NCBI GenBank assembly: GCA_021802545.1
Contig: JAJZRS010000016.1
Coordinates: 1-61,048, forward strand
Source of the DNA: Pseudomonadota bacterium
Lineage (GTDB): Bacteria > Pseudomonadota > Gammaproteobacteria > Burkholderiales > JABEVD01
Direction of reading: 5' to 3'
DNA length: 61,048 bases
The notes below the pieces were generated by a model. That model had not been told where the DNA came from. It did not search any database and was given only the letters and a program-made list of their open reading frames with translations. How positions within the stretch are numbered: position 1 is the first letter of the stretch; the number at the start of each line of letters is the position of its first letter. The position numbers were made by a program, and so were the translations under genes. Positions 34,566 through 44,893 of the stretch are shown here, piece by piece.

Positions 34566-36271
34566 GCTTCATGCTTCAGGGAACAGGGGTCTCGGGCGGG
34601 ATCGCGATCGGGCGAGCCCACCTGATCTCCCACGCCCATCTCGATGTGTCGCACTATACTGTGCCGCAGAAAATGATCCCTGCCGAAATCGCCCGTTTCG
34701 AGTCTGCAGTTGCGGCAACGAGGGAGGAACTCGAGGAGCTGAGGGATTCCATTCCGCATGACTCACCGGCTGAATTCGGCGCCTTTCTCGATCTGCATCT
34801 CATGATCCTGGCCGACTCCACGCTTTCCGATGCGCCCCGGAAAATCATCGAGTCGCAGCACTGCAATGCCGAATGGGCGCTCAAGCAGCAGATGACCTAT
34901 CTGCTCGCCCAGTTCGACAAGATAGAGGACAGCTACCTGAGAGAGCGCAAGGCCGACGTCGTTCAGGTGGTGGAGCGGGTGCTCAAGACGCTTCTCGGTC
35001 AGCGGCAGCAGGGCAAGGAGCAGGGCAGCATTCTTGTCGCGCACGATCTGAGTCCGGCAGACGTCCTGCTGCTCAAGGAGCTGCAATGCTCGGCATTCAT
35101 CACCGATTTGGGCGGCACGACCTCCCACACGACGATCGTCGCGCGCAGCCTCAACATTCCTTCGATCGTCGCCCTGCACAATGCGAGACGACTGATCAGG
35201 GACAACGATCTCTTGATCATCGACGGCACGCGGGGGGCGGTAATCGTCGACCCCGACAAGTCGGTACTCGCCGAATACAAGCTGCTCCAGGATCAGTGGG
35301 AACTGGGGAAGCAGAAGCTCAAACGCATCAAGTCGAGCCGATCGACCACCCTAGACGGTACGCACATCCATCTGCATGCCAACATCGAACTGCCCCAGGA
35401 CATCAAGCAGGTCAAGGAAAGCGGTGCGTCCGGTATCGGTCTTTTCAGGAGCGAATTCCTTTTTCTCAATCGGGACGAACTTCCCGGCGAGGACGAACAA
35501 TTCGAGTTCTATCGCGAGGTCGTCCAGGAAATGAAGGGACTCCCTGTCACCATCCGCACGCTCGATCTCGGGGCGGACAAGCACCTCAGGGGAGCTGCGC
35601 GAATGAGCGCAAATCCTGCCTTGGGGCTCAGGGCGATCAGGCTCTGCCTTGCCGAGCCTCAGGTTTTCAGGACCCAGCTCCGCGCCATACTGCGCGCCTC
35701 GCATTACGGCAAGCTGAGGATACTGATTCCGATGCTGTCGAGCGCTTCCGAACTCAACCAGACGATTCTTCTGCTGGAGCAGGCGAAGCAAAGCCTGGAT
35801 GCCGACAATATCCCTTACGACGGGGCAGTTGAAGTGGGCGGCATGGTCGAAGTGCCGGCTGCGGCGCTTGCCCTGCCGATGTTCATGCAGAAGCTCGATT
35901 TTCTCTCGATCGGCACCAACGATCTGATCCAGTACACGCTGGCCATAGACCGCGCGGACGACAGCGTGTCGCATCTTTACGATCCGCTTCACCCGGCGGT
36001 GCTGCACCTCGTTTCCCATGTGATCCGAAGCGCCAATCAGGCGGGCGTGCCGGTTGCGGTCTGCGGGGAAATGGCGGGAGACGTCGAGCTGACCCGCATG
36101 TTGCTCGGCTTCGGACTCAGGGAGTTTTCGATGCACCCATCCAATCTGCTCACCGTGAAGCAGCAGGTGATAAAATCGAACATCAGCGAAATCGCGCCCA
36201 TCACGCAGAAAATGCTCAAAACAGACGAACCCGAAAAAATCCGGGGATTGCTCAATAGACTGAATGCCTGA
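34562..36271 (+). CDS. ptsI: PTS enzyme I (phosphoenolpyruvate-protein phosphotransferase)
   Basis: 569 residues, normal length. N-terminal HPr-binding domain; active-site His in [13 protein letters not shown] (about residue 187); PEP-binding barrel with [18 protein letters not shown] and [15 protein letters not shown]. Phosphorylates HPr from PEP. Overlaps metX by eight bases. Confidence 0.96.
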   Translation: MSFMLQGTGVSGGIAIGRAHLISHAHLDVSHYTVPQKMIPAEIARFESAVAATREELEELRDSIPHDSPAEFGAFLDLHLMILADSTLSDAPRKIIESQHCNAEWALKQQMTYLLAQFDKIEDSYLRERKADVVQVVERVLKTLLGQRQQGKEQGSILVAHDLSPADVLLLKELQCSAFITDLGGTTSHTTIVARSLNIPSIVALHNARRLIRDNDLLIIDGTRGAVIVDPDKSVLAEYKLLQDQWELGKQKLKRIKSSRSTTLDGTHIHLHANIELPQDIKQVKESGASGIGLFRSEFLFLNRDELPGEDEQFEFYREVVQEMKGLPVTIRTLDLGADKHLRGAARMSANPALGLRAIRLCLAEPQVFRTQLRAILRASHYGKLRILIPMLSSASELNQTILLLEQAKQSLDADNIPYDGAVEVGGMVEVPAAALALPMFMQKLDFLSIGTNDLIQYTLAIDRADDSVSHLYDPLHPAVLHLVSHVIRSANQAGVPVAVCGEMAGDVELTRMLLGFGLREFSMHPSNLLTVKQQVIKSNISEIAPITQKMLKTDEPEKIRGLLNRLNA

Positions 36272-37403
36272 GATGCAGGACTCACTCGGCATCGTCGTCC
36301 CTCAGCGCGTCAAATTCGACTCGCCGATCACGCTGAAAAGCGGGACCGTGCTCGACGCTTTCGAACTCGTTTTTGAGACGTACGGCAAGCTGAACGAAGA
36401 AAAATCGAATGCCGTGCTGATCTGCCATGCGCTTTCCGGAAACCATCACGTGGCAGGCTTTTATTCGGATGATCCCAAGTCGGCAGGCTGGTGGAACAAC
36501 ATGGTCGGGCCGGGGAAACCGATCGACACGAACGTGTTTTTCGTGGTCGGCGTCAACAACCTTGGCGGATGCCACGGCTCCACCGGCCCCGCCAGCATCG
36601 ATCCGAAAACAGGGCGGCCTTATGGCGCGACCTTTCCCGTCGTCACGGTCAATGACTGGGTGGAATCCCAGGCGAGGCTGGCCGATCATCTCGGCATCGA
36701 AACCTTCGCCGCGGTCGTGGGGGGAAGCCTGGGCGGAATGCAGGCCCTTCAATGGGCGATCAGCCATCCTCACCGGGTGAGGCATGTGCTGGCGATTGCG
36801 AGCGCTCCCAATCTGACGGTGCAGAACATCGCATTCAACGATGTGGCGAGGCAGGCGATATTGACCGACCCGGATTTCCACGGCGGCGATTTCTATGCCC
36901 ATGAAGTCATCCCCAAAAGGGGGTTGAGGCTCGCCAGAATGCTCGGCCACATCACCTATCTTTCTGACGATTCCATGGCCAAGAAATTCGGCAGGGGATT
37001 GAAGAAGGGTATTTACAATTACGGCTACGATGTGGAGTTCGAAATCGAGTCATATCTGCGCTATCAGGGGGACAAGTTCGCGACCCAGTTCGATGCGAAC
37101 ACCTATCTGTTGATGACAAAGGCGCTCGACTATTTCGACCCGGCGCATGCGCACGAAGGGGAACTGGCGCGCGCTTTCGCTGCTGCGCAAAGTGATTTCC
37201 TGGTGATTTCATTCACCTCCGACTGGCGCTTTTCTCCAGCGAGGTCGCGCGAGATCGTGAAAGCCCTGCTCGACAACGAGCTCAACGTGAGTTACACGGA
37301 AATCAAATCGAGCTACGGCCATGATTCGTTCCTGATGGTCGACGAACATTACCATGCCGTGGTGCGCGCCTACATGGACAATGTGGGAAGGGAGGCGTCA
37401 TGA
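36264..37403 (+). CDS. metX: Homoserine O-acyltransferase MetX
   Basis: 379 residues, alpha/beta hydrolase fold. Nucleophile S155 in [14 protein letters not shown]; catalytic His in [10 protein letters not shown] near the C-terminus; [11 protein letters not shown] near residue 58. It activates homoserine for methionine synthesis. Many proteobacterial MetX proteins paired with MetW use succinyl-CoA rather than acetyl-CoA; the sequence does not settle this for me. Overlaps metW as ATGA. Confidence 0.94.
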   Translation: MPEMQDSLGIVVPQRVKFDSPITLKSGTVLDAFELVFETYGKLNEEKSNAVLICHALSGNHHVAGFYSDDPKSAGWWNNMVGPGKPIDTNVFFVVGVNNLGGCHGSTGPASIDPKTGRPYGATFPVVTVNDWVESQARLADHLGIETFAAVVGGSLGGMQALQWAISHPHRVRHVLAIASAPNLTVQNIAFNDVARQAILTDPDFHGGDFYAHEVIPKRGLRLARMLGHITYLSDDSMAKKFGRGLKKGIYNYGYDVEFEIESYLRYQGDKFATQFDANTYLLMTKALDYFDPAHAHEGELARAFAAAQSDFLVISFTSDWRFSPARSREIVKALLDNELNVSYTEIKSSYGHDSFLMVDEHYHAVVRAYMDNVGREAS

Positions 37404-37996
37404 ACTTGGCTTCCGTCAGGCACGATTTCGAAACCATTTCGAAATGGGTTGCGCCAGGCTCGAAAGTGCTCGATCTCGGCTGCGGGGACGGTGCTCTCCT
37501 TTCCTATCTTGCCAAAAACCGAGCCATCAGGGGATACGGCGTCGAGATCGACGACAGCAACATCCTCGCATGCGTCAAGAACAAGGTCAACGTGATCCAG
37601 AGCGATCTCGAATCAGGGCTTTCGGGATTCGAATCGTCGTCATTCGACTACGTTATCCTTTCCCAGACGCTGCAGGCGATGAAGAATACGGAAAGCATCG
37701 TGCAGGAGATGCTGAGAGTCGGCAGGGAAGTCATCGTCACTTTTCCGAATTTCGGCTACTGGCAGAACAGGCTTCAGATCCTGCGCGGCAAGATGCCGGT
37801 GTCGAGCAATCTTCCCTTCCAGTGGTACGATTCTCCCAACATCAGGCTCTGCACCAACAAGGATTTCGAGGATTTCTGCGCGCTTCACGGCGTGAATATC
37901 CTTGAGCGCATCGTCATCAACAACGGCGGGGTCGTCTCCTTCCTTCCGAATCTGTTCGGCACGCTGGCGGTTTTCCGCTTCACGAAGGGCGGCTGA
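37400..37996 (+). CDS. metW: MetW methyltransferase-like protein
   Basis: 198 residues. SAM-binding fold with [18 protein letters not shown] and a [12 protein letters not shown] motif. MetW is encoded next to MetX across proteobacteria and is needed for, or stimulates, its activity; a methyl-transfer reaction is not established. Translationally coupled to metX. Confidence 0.94.
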   Translation: MNLASVRHDFETISKWVAPGSKVLDLGCGDGALLSYLAKNRAIRGYGVEIDDSNILACVKNKVNVIQSDLESGLSGFESSSFDYVILSQTLQAMKNTESIVQEMLRVGREVIVTFPNFGYWQNRLQILRGKMPVSSNLPFQWYDSPNIRLCTNKDFEDFCALHGVNILERIVINNGGVVSFLPNLFGTLAVFRFTKGG

Positions 37997-37997
37997 T

Positions 37998-39416
37998 TTG
38001 CCCCGCTCCAAATTCTTCTGGGTGTCCCTGCTTTATTTTTCATCGGGTTTTCCATTAGGTCTCTTCTACGACATATTTCCCGTCTATTTCCGGCAGCAGG
38101 GGATCGAACTGAAGAGCATCGGGCTCATCAGCCTGCTCGGTCTCGCCTGGACGCTCAAGTTCATCTGGGCGCCTCTGGTCGACCACTTCAGGCATCACCG
38201 CATCTGGATGGCGGCCATGGACCTGATGATGGGGTTTGCGATGCTCTTCTTCGCGGTCAAATCCGGTTTCGGCCCATGGGTATGGATCGGCATCGGCGTC
38301 ATCACGCTTTTTTCGGCCACCAACGACATCGCGACAGACGCCTATTCGATCGAGCTCCTGGAAAAGGGGGAGATCGGTCTTGCCAACGGGTTGAGGATAG
38401 GTTTCTATCGGGTCGGGATGCTGGGCGCAGGCTTCATCCTCATCCTGAGCGACTACGTTTCATGGAAGGGGGCCTTCATCCTCTCTGCACTGATATTTCT
38501 TGCGGGCGCAGTCTGCGTGCTGTTCGCGCCGAAAGAAAAGCCGAGACTGAGTCGATCCATCCTGTCGATCTCGCTCGAAATCAAATCCATCCTGTCCCGT
38601 CCGCGATTGTTCGGTGCCATCCTTCTTTTTTTCCTGGGCGCGCTCTGGCTGGTCGATCGCGCAATCCACCTGTCCAGGAGTTTTCCATCCTTCTGGCCGA
38701 TCGCTTTCGCGATCATGCTTTCCGTTTTCATGCTGTCCCTGCTTCTGCTGAAAAAGGATGAGCGGACGGATACGACAGAAGGGCCGATGTTCGGCGCGCT
38801 GCTGAGCCTCCTGCAGCGCCCTGGCATTCTGCCCGTGCTCGTCTTCATCCTGCTGTTCAAGCTGCCTGATTCGGCGATGGGCTTCATGATCAAGCCATTC
38901 TGGGTCGATTCCGGCTTTTCCAATACCGAAATAGGGCTCGTTTCGGTCAATATCGGGCTCGGCCTGTCGATCGCAGGGGGGCTGGCAGGCGGCTGGGTGA
39001 CGGACAAGATAGGGATATTCAAGGCGCTCTGGGTGCTGGGGCTGTTCCAGGGCTTCTCGAATCTGGGCTATGTGATCGCAGCATGGGTCATCCCGCACGG
39101 CACCGGGACGCTGGTCTTGTCCCACAGAGTGCTCATTTATTTTGCAAGCGCCATCGAGTCCTTCAACAGCGGCCTGGGCACGGCCGCCTTCCTCGCTTTC
39201 CTGATGGCGATCGTCGACAAGAGAAGAAGCGCGACGGAATACGCGCTGCTATCCTCCGTATTCGCGCTTTCTCGCTCCTTCGCAGGCTGGGCTGGCGGAT
39301 TCGGTGCGCAGTATCTGGGCTATGCACCCTATTTTCTCCTCACGCTCTTCATGATGTTTCCCGCGTACCTTTTCCTTCCCTGGGTGAAAAGGATGCTGGA
39401 TAGAATGGAAAACTGA
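37998..39416 (+). CDS. MFS transporter, AmpG-like
   Basis: 472 residues from TTG at 37998, two codons after the metW stop; GTG at 38022 is the alternative. About twelve TM helices. The N-terminal FSSGFPLGLFYDIFPVYFRQ, then WTLKFIWAPLVDHF and ATNDIATDAYSIELLE, match AmpG-type permeases, which import anhydro-muropeptides for cell-wall recycling. AmpG function is likely but not proven by sequence. The next gene starts two bases after the stop. Confidence 0.82.
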   Translation: MPRSKFFWVSLLYFSSGFPLGLFYDIFPVYFRQQGIELKSIGLISLLGLAWTLKFIWAPLVDHFRHHRIWMAAMDLMMGFAMLFFAVKSGFGPWVWIGIGVITLFSATNDIATDAYSIELLEKGEIGLANGLRIGFYRVGMLGAGFILILSDYVSWKGAFILSALIFLAGAVCVLFAPKEKPRLSRSILSISLEIKSILSRPRLFGAILLFFLGALWLVDRAIHLSRSFPSFWPIAFAIMLSVFMLSLLLLKKDERTDTTEGPMFGALLSLLQRPGILPVLVFILLFKLPDSAMGFMIKPFWVDSGFSNTEIGLVSVNIGLGLSIAGGLAGGWVTDKIGIFKALWVLGLFQGFSNLGYVIAAWVIPHGTGTLVLSHRVLIYFASAIESFNSGLGTAAFLAFLMAIVDKRRSATEYALLSSVFALSRSFAGWAGGFGAQYLGYAPYFLLTLFMMFPAYLFLPWVKRMLDRMEN

Positions 39417-39417
39417 A

Positions 39418-40203
39418 ATGCGTTTCGGAAAGAAGATATTCAGATCAAGGCAGGAAGAGGAGATCGACGTCAGCGAGCATGACGGAGTGAGAGCGCTGCA
39501 TCTCGGCAGCACAGCCATTCAGAGCGCAATGCGGATTTCAAAACCCGATCAACTGGAACTCGCCTATACCCGAGCCATGATGGCCTTTCTCCTGTTCAAG
39601 CCTTCGCCTGACGAGATCCTCATGATCGGCCTCGGTGGCGGGTCGCTTGCCAAGTTCGTCCATCAGCACATGACCAGCGTGAGAACGGTCGTTGTGGAAA
39701 TAAGCCCTAAAATCCCGTCGGTCGCGCGGCACCTTTTCTATCTTCCAGAGGATGACGAGCGACTGAGCGTGATCATTGAAGATGGGGCGGCCTATCTTCC
39801 GGGAAGACAGGACGTTGCCGACATCATCATGGTCGACGCCTACGACGGGCATGCTCAGCCGGAACCGCTGACGAACAAGGCTTTCTACGTCCATGCTCGG
39901 GAGGCATTGAAGGAGAGGGGCATTCTTGTCGTCAATCTCTGGGGGAGCGACAAGAATTTCTCGACCTATCTGTCGAGGATAGAGGAAGCGTTCGACAACC
40001 TCGTTCTTTGCCTGCCTACGGAAAAACGCGGCAACATCATCGTGTTCGGGTTCAAGACGTATGTCGGCAATTTCGACTGGCAGGATCTGAAGGCCTCGGC
40101 TAAGAGCCTGTCGGCCACATACGGGCTGGAATTTCTCAATTTCGTGGAAGGATTGAAGAAGTTGAACAGGCATACGGAGAAGAAACTGCTCTTGTCACAA
40201 TAA
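39418..40203 (+). CDS. Spermidine-synthase-like protein
   Basis: 261 residues. Rossmann methyltransferase-like fold of polyamine aminopropyltransferases: MIGLGGGSLAKFVHQ, VVVEISPKIPSVAR and DIIMVDAYDG. The canonical spermidine synthase motif GGGDGG is only partly kept (GLGGGS), so it may act on another substrate. Begins two bases after the AmpG-like gene. Confidence 0.8.
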   Translation: MRFGKKIFRSRQEEEIDVSEHDGVRALHLGSTAIQSAMRISKPDQLELAYTRAMMAFLLFKPSPDEILMIGLGGGSLAKFVHQHMTSVRTVVVEISPKIPSVARHLFYLPEDDERLSVIIEDGAAYLPGRQDVADIIMVDAYDGHAQPEPLTNKAFYVHAREALKERGILVVNLWGSDKNFSTYLSRIEEAFDNLVLCLPTEKRGNIIVFGFKTYVGNFDWQDLKASAKSLSATYGLEFLNFVEGLKKLNRHTEKKLLLSQ

Positions 40204-40270
40204 AATCATCTGACTGTAACGAAAAAGCTGAATTCATGGCGCATAGTTCGAAAAACGAGGAGTTGCGACC

Positions 40271-41128
40271 ATGTTCAGAAAATACCATTTTCTCATCAGC
40301 TGGCTCCTTCCCCTTCTGCTCTACAGTCACGACGCATGCGCATGGGGGCTTTTCACCCACGCCTATTTCGGCCAGCTGCTGATCTGGGGCATTCCGATCA
40401 CCGACAGGCGCTTCCGCAATGCGGTCAAGCAATTTCCGGAACTGCTGCTCGCCGGCGCATGCCTCCCCGATCTTGCCATGTTCGGCAAGCGGGCCGGCAC
40501 CACCGCATTCGAAGTCACGCACAGATGGGAAAGCGCCAGCCGCCTTCTGGATTCTGCGCAAAACGACATGGAGCGTGCGATGGCGCTCGGCTATTGCAGC
40601 CATCTCTTCGTGGACATCATCGCCCACAATCACTTCGTCCCTGCGCACGAGAAGATGTGGGGGAGGCACCATCTCGTCACCCATGCATTCTGCGAATGGG
40701 CCATGGATGCACACATCATGCCTCATCTTTTCCATTTTCCAGACAAGCTGCTTTTCAGGCACAGGAAAATGCTCTCGCACTATGCCGCGAACGCATTCGG
40801 GACCGAGGTCGAAAAGGCCGAAAAGTCCCTCATATATCTGGCGCGCGGCGTCAGCGCCTTGCGTGGCGGCAGGGTGCTGCAGCTTTGCCACATGGGGGCA
40901 AAGGGGATCGACCCCTGGCTATCCAGGCGCTTCGGTTACTACATGCGCGAGACGGGATCCAGGCTTTCCCAGATCAACAGGATACTGGCGGGAGAGGAGC
41001 CCGTATGGCATGCCGAACTATACGGCGAGGAAATCGAAAGGGAAGTGGAGGAAAGGATTGCGTCGATTCAGCCAAACAAGCTGAGGCACAGGATCCCGCT
41101 GCCGGCCAGTCTTTTCCAGGCAGCTTAA
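40271..41128 (+). CDS. Exported zinc-dependent phospholipase C-like protein
   Basis: 285 residues. Signal peptide ends DACA, leaving W25 as the predicted first residue of the mature protein (WGLFTH). In zinc-PLC and nuclease P1 the free N-terminal Trp binds a zinc ion. Further His/Asp motifs are CLPDLAMF, CSHLFVDIIAHNHF, and HHLVTHAFCEWAMD. A lipid or nucleic-acid phosphoesterase in the periplasm is likely. The end overlaps a convergent PAP2 phosphatase gene by four bases, which also acts on lipid phosphates. Confidence 0.72.
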   Translation: MFRKYHFLISWLLPLLLYSHDACAWGLFTHAYFGQLLIWGIPITDRRFRNAVKQFPELLLAGACLPDLAMFGKRAGTTAFEVTHRWESASRLLDSAQNDMERAMALGYCSHLFVDIIAHNHFVPAHEKMWGRHHLVTHAFCEWAMDAHIMPHLFHFPDKLLFRHRKMLSHYAANAFGTEVEKAEKSLIYLARGVSALRGGRVLQLCHMGAKGIDPWLSRRFGYYMRETGSRLSQINRILAGEEPVWHAELYGEEIEREVEERIASIQPNKLRHRIPLPASLFQAA

Positions 41129-41643
41129 ATGAGGAAGGAAATCCAGGCGATGGATGCGCCGATCAGTGCGCCTGCGAGCACATCGCTGGGGTAATGCAGT
41201 CCCAGCACCATGCGCGAGATTGCGACGAGGGCCGTGAACGGGAAAACGATCCAGGCGAAGAAAGGGAAATAGGCGACTGCGACCATGCTGAAGGCCACTG
41301 CGTGAAGTGTGTGTCCCGAAGGGAAGCTGAACCGGTCGAGCGGCGCCGTGATGCAGGCAATGTCCGGGTTCACCTGATAGGGGCGAGGCCTGGATATTTT
41401 CTGCTTCAGCCATTTGTAGATGAGGGTGCAGGTACCCCCGGCGAGCAGCATGTGCACGACCGGAAGGATTGCGTCGTACCGGAAGACGACCAGCAGGAGG
41501 ATCATCAGCGTATACCAGAACACCCCGTCCCCGAGGCGGCTGACCGTCCTGAACAGTCTGCGCACCCAGGCGTACTGGCTGGTATGATTGAGTCTGATGC
41601 AAAGCGATAAATCGAGTTGGCTGATGTGTTTAATCGGCTGCAT
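41125..41643 (-). CDS. PAP2-family membrane phosphatase
   Basis: 172 residues from ATG at 41643 (an upstream ATG at 41661 is possible). About five to six TM helices. Phosphatase motifs KISRPRP, FSFPSGHTLHA and SRMVLGLHYPSDVLAG are complete. It removes phosphate from lipid phosphates such as phosphatidic acid or undecaprenyl diphosphate. Overlaps the upstream glycosyltransferase gene end by about 14 bases, so the two are coupled. Confidence 0.9.
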   Translation of the reverse strand: MQPIKHISQLDLSLCIRLNHTSQYAWVRRLFRTVSRLGDGVFWYTLMILLLVVFRYDAILPVVHMLLAGGTCTLIYKWLKQKISRPRPYQVNPDIACITAPLDRFSFPSGHTLHAVAFSMVAVAYFPFFAWIVFPFTALVAISRMVLGLHYPSDVLAGALIGASIAWISFLI

Positions 41644-42790
41644 GTTTGCCTCCCGCTGCATTCATGAATAAGGTTTCGATTTTCTGGTTCACGCTGTCCT
41701 GATTGAGGTCCAACACGGACTGTCTCGCTCTGTTTCCGAGATCGGAGATCCGGGGCGGGTCATTCACGAGATCGACGGCAAGGCGCATGAACTCCGATTC
41801 GTTGCCCATATGCGCGACCAGGCCGTTGTCGCCGTGCCGCACATGCTGGGAAGCCGCGGCATAATCGAAAGCGACGAGCGCGAGTCCGCTCGACATCGCC
41901 TCAACGACGACATTCCCGAAGGTTTCAGTCATGCTCGGGAAGAGGAAGATGTCGGCGGAGGCGTAATGAACGGCAAGGTCATCCCCCGTTTTCATGCCGG
42001 TGAAGATGAAGTCTGTGTGCTGCTTTTCGAGATGCTTTCTTTCAGGTCCGTCCCCAACCAGAACGCATTTGAGGGAAGGTTGAGCGATTTTCATCCTCTC
42101 GACTGTCCTGGACAGGAGATCGAGATTTTTTTCCGGGGCGATCCTGCCGACATAAAGGCAGACAGGCTGTGCAAGCCCGACGCCCCATTGCCTTCTGAGA
42201 TCCGCGCTGCGCCTGGCGGGATCAAAGCGACTCGTGTCGACGCCACGGGAAACGATGACCAGATTGTCTATGCCCATTCCTTTGAGCATGCCTTCCATTT
42301 CCTGTGTCGAGACGATCGTGCAGTCGGCCTTGTTGTGGAATTTCTTGAGATAGCCGATGATCGGCTTTCTCAGCCATCCGATTCCGTAATGCCTGCTGTA
42401 GTTGTGGAAATTGGTATGGAATTCGCTCGAGACCGGGATGCCGAGCTTTTTTGCAGCCGAGAGCGCAGACCAGCCGAGCGGCCCTTCCGTCGAGATGTGG
42501 ACGATGTCCGGGCGCTGCACGGACCAGAGCCGGCGAAGGGCGCGTCCTGCAGGCAGGCCCATCTTCAATCCTTCGTAACTGGGGATGGGAATACCGCCCT
42601 GCAGGATCACTTCGAAGTTTTCTCTGGGCGAAACATGATCGGATTCGCCCTGCTTGGGGCGAATCAGCTGCAGGCTGTGGTGGCGACTTTTCAGCCCTTC
42701 GACCATGCGTTCCACTGTCAGGGCGACGCCATTGATTTCCGGGGGGTAAGTCTCCGTTACAACGGAAATTCTGAGTTTAGTGCTTTCCAT
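41630..42790 (-). CDS. GT4-family glycosyltransferase
   Basis: 386 residues. N-terminal RISVVTETYPPEINGVALTV, central LYVGRIAPEKNLDLL and C-terminal LFPSMTETFGNVVVEAMSSG are the GT4 (GT-B fold) signatures. Related proteins transfer mannose or glucose to lipid acceptors. With the PAP2 phosphatase next to it, a role in glycolipid formation is plausible. Confidence 0.88.
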   Translation of the reverse strand: MESTKLRISVVTETYPPEINGVALTVERMVEGLKSRHHSLQLIRPKQGESDHVSPRENFEVILQGGIPIPSYEGLKMGLPAGRALRRLWSVQRPDIVHISTEGPLGWSALSAAKKLGIPVSSEFHTNFHNYSRHYGIGWLRKPIIGYLKKFHNKADCTIVSTQEMEGMLKGMGIDNLVIVSRGVDTSRFDPARRSADLRRQWGVGLAQPVCLYVGRIAPEKNLDLLSRTVERMKIAQPSLKCVLVGDGPERKHLEKQHTDFIFTGMKTGDDLAVHYASADIFLFPSMTETFGNVVVEAMSSGLALVAFDYAAASQHVRHGDNGLVAHMGNESEFMRLAVDLVNDPPRISDLGNRARQSVLDLNQDSVNQKIETLFMNAAGGKHAAD

Positions 42791-42854
42791 GAAAGCACAG
42801 TCTGAAGCTGATTCAAGAAGCTATGATGACGCTTTATTGAAAATTTTATGACAA

Positions 42855-43235
42855 TCAATCAATAAGAATGAGCAGCCAGACGATGGCGACATTGGCGAGA
42901 CTCAGGAAAACGGCGGCGCTGCCGATGTCCTTCGCGCGCTTGGCGAGATGGTGGTTTTCAAGGGATATCCTGTCCACGGTAGCCTCGATGCCCGAATTGA
43001 GCAATTCGACGATCAGCACGAGCAGGACGCTGCCGATGAGCGCCGCTTTCTTTATTCCCTCGAGGTGCAGCAGGAGCGCGATGGGAATCAGGACGATGGC
43101 CAGGAAGACTTCCTGGCGAAAGGCGTCCTCGTTCTTGAATGCCGCCGAAAAACCCGCAAGCGAATAATTGAAAGCGTTCCAGAGACGCTTGAGTCCAGTT
43201 TTGCCTTTGAATGGGGATTCCTGTTCCATGCTCAC
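42855..43235 (-). CDS. dgkA: Diacylglycerol kinase
   Basis: 126 residues, three TM helices. Signature VELLNSGIEATVDRISLENHHLAKRAKDIGSAAVF, read in parts around residues 77-110, with the catalytic Glu in NSGIEA. It phosphorylates diacylglycerol to phosphatidic acid in the inner membrane. The start overlaps the end of pgl by four bases. Confidence 0.95.
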   Translation of the reverse strand: MSMEQESPFKGKTGLKRLWNAFNYSLAGFSAAFKNEDAFRQEVFLAIVLIPIALLLHLEGIKKAALIGSVLLVLIVELLNSGIEATVDRISLENHHLAKRAKDIGSAAVFLSLANVAIVWLLILID

Positions 43236-43903
43236 CCTAAAAGATGCGATTCGATGAAAATGTCGACGCCGGATTTCGGCGCAATGCGTGCGGCGGGTAT
43301 GGATTTTCCCGAACGCCAGTTTGAAACCGCTTGATGCTTCGCCCCGCTCACCAGGAAGAAGACGCTGCGCGATGCGGCAAGTCGAGCCGGACTCAGTGAA
43401 ATGCGCTCCGGCGGGGGCTTGGGCGAATCGAAAACGGGAAAGGCGTCCTGCTCAGCCCAGTCTTTTTCCGGGAAAAGGCTCGCGGTATGACCGTCTTCCC
43501 CGAGGCCGAGCAGAACCAGGTCGAATTCATCGACTTCTTTCAAGATTTCCGTGTAGCGGCGTGCGCCTTCGATCGGGCCGAGCTCGGCGGCAATGGCATG
43601 GATGCGGTTTTGCGGAATCGGGACATGGGAAAGCCATGTTTCATTCGCCATCGAACTGTTGCGTTCAGGATGCGCCTTAGGCAGGCAGCGCTCATCTCCG
43701 TAATAAATTTCCCAAGAGGACCAATCCGTTTTTGCATTCCTGAGCATCCGGTAAATCGCTCGGGGTGTGTTTCCGCCGGAAAGCGCGATCCTGAATCGTC
43801 CGCGTTCAAGAATGGCGCGCTCGGCGCATTGCAAAATTTTTTGTGCAGCAGCGTCCTGCAGTGCATCCAATGAAGCATAAGCATGCCAGCGGCAAGTCTG
43901 CAT
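43232..43903 (-). CDS. pgl: 6-phosphogluconolactonase
   Basis: 223 residues. Motifs RIALSGGNTPRAIYRM, YYGDERCLPKAHPERNSSM and LLGLGEDGHTASLFPE are those of DevB-type lactonases. It is the second step of the oxidative pentose phosphate pathway. It is divergent from gnd and zwf across 78 bases, so all three steps cluster here. An ATG two codons upstream in another frame is ignored. Confidence 0.93.
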   Translation of the reverse strand: MQTCRWHAYASLDALQDAAAQKILQCAERAILERGRFRIALSGGNTPRAIYRMLRNAKTDWSSWEIYYGDERCLPKAHPERNSSMANETWLSHVPIPQNRIHAIAAELGPIEGARRYTEILKEVDEFDLVLLGLGEDGHTASLFPEKDWAEQDAFPVFDSPKPPPERISLSPARLAASRSVFFLVSGAKHQAVSNWRSGKSIPAARIAPKSGVDIFIESHLLG

Positions 43904-43981
43904 TTTGTCATTTTCCCGAGGTTTACGACGCTGCGACTATAACATAAACTTAGCCGGGCTTAATCCAACAAGGAGACAATT

Positions 43982-44893
43982 ATGCGCATGGGGATGGTGG
44001 GCCTCGGGAAGATGGGAGGCAATATGGCGACCCGATTGCGGCGCGGCGGGATCGAGGTAGTGGGCTACGACAGATCGAGCGAGGTGCTCGAAAAGCTGGC
44101 TGATGAAGAGGGGGTGATTGCATCCGGTTCGGTGGGCGATCTTCTTTCCAAGCTTCCTTCCCAGAAAATCGTATGGATCATGCTGCCCAGTGGAGAGATC
44201 ACCGAGAACCAGATTGTTGAACTCTCGAACATGCTTGCAAAGGGCGATGTCGTCATAGACGGCGGGAATTCCAATTACCATGACAGCATGAGACGCGGCG
44301 CGATGCTTGCCGAAAAAGGGATCGGGTTCATGGATGCTGGGACTTCGGGCGGCATTTGGGGCCTTGAAAACGGCTATTGCCTGATGGTTGGCGCGTCCCC
44401 AGAGGTCGCTGCGACAGTCGAGCCGATCCTGAAGGTGCTCGCGCCCACTCCGGATTCCGGCTGGGCGCATGTGGGACCTGTGGGATCGGGGCACTACGTC
44501 AAGATGATCCACAACGGGATCGAATACGGCATGATGCAGGCATTCGCAGAGGGGCTGGAGTTGATGGAAAAGAAGCCGGAATTTTCCCTGGATCTGGCGC
44601 AGATCACGGAACTGTGGCGGCATTCTTCCGTGGTGAGGAGCTGGCTGCTCGATTTGACCGCAGAAGCATTGAAGCATGATCAGAAACTGGACAAAATCGC
44701 GCCGTACGTCGCCGATTCGGGAGAAGGGCGCTGGACGGCGATCGAGGCCATAGAGCAGGGGATCGCAGCGCCCGTCCTGAGCCTCGCATTGCAGATGCGT
44801 TTTGCCAGCCAGAACGAAAAAGGCTACGGATATAAGCTGCTGTCCCTGATGCGCAACGCATTCGGCGGCCATGCCGTAAAGAGCGAATCATGA
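43982..44893 (+). CDS. gnd: 6-phosphogluconate dehydrogenase, decarboxylating (short GntZ/YqeC type)
   Basis: 303 residues, the shorter class rather than the 470-residue enzyme. NAD(P) site [16 protein letters not shown], substrate motif [15 protein letters not shown], catalytic Lys and nearby His in [15 protein letters not shown]. Converts 6-phosphogluconate to ribulose 5-phosphate. The stop overlaps zwf start (ATGA). Confidence 0.93.
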   Translation: MRMGMVGLGKMGGNMATRLRRGGIEVVGYDRSSEVLEKLADEEGVIASGSVGDLLSKLPSQKIVWIMLPSGEITENQIVELSNMLAKGDVVIDGGNSNYHDSMRRGAMLAEKGIGFMDAGTSGGIWGLENGYCLMVGASPEVAATVEPILKVLAPTPDSGWAHVGPVGSGHYVKMIHNGIEYGMMQAFAEGLELMEKKPEFSLDLAQITELWRHSSVVRSWLLDLTAEALKHDQKLDKIAPYVADSGEGRWTAIEAIEQGIAAPVLSLALQMRFASQNEKGYGYKLLSLMRNAFGGHAVKSES

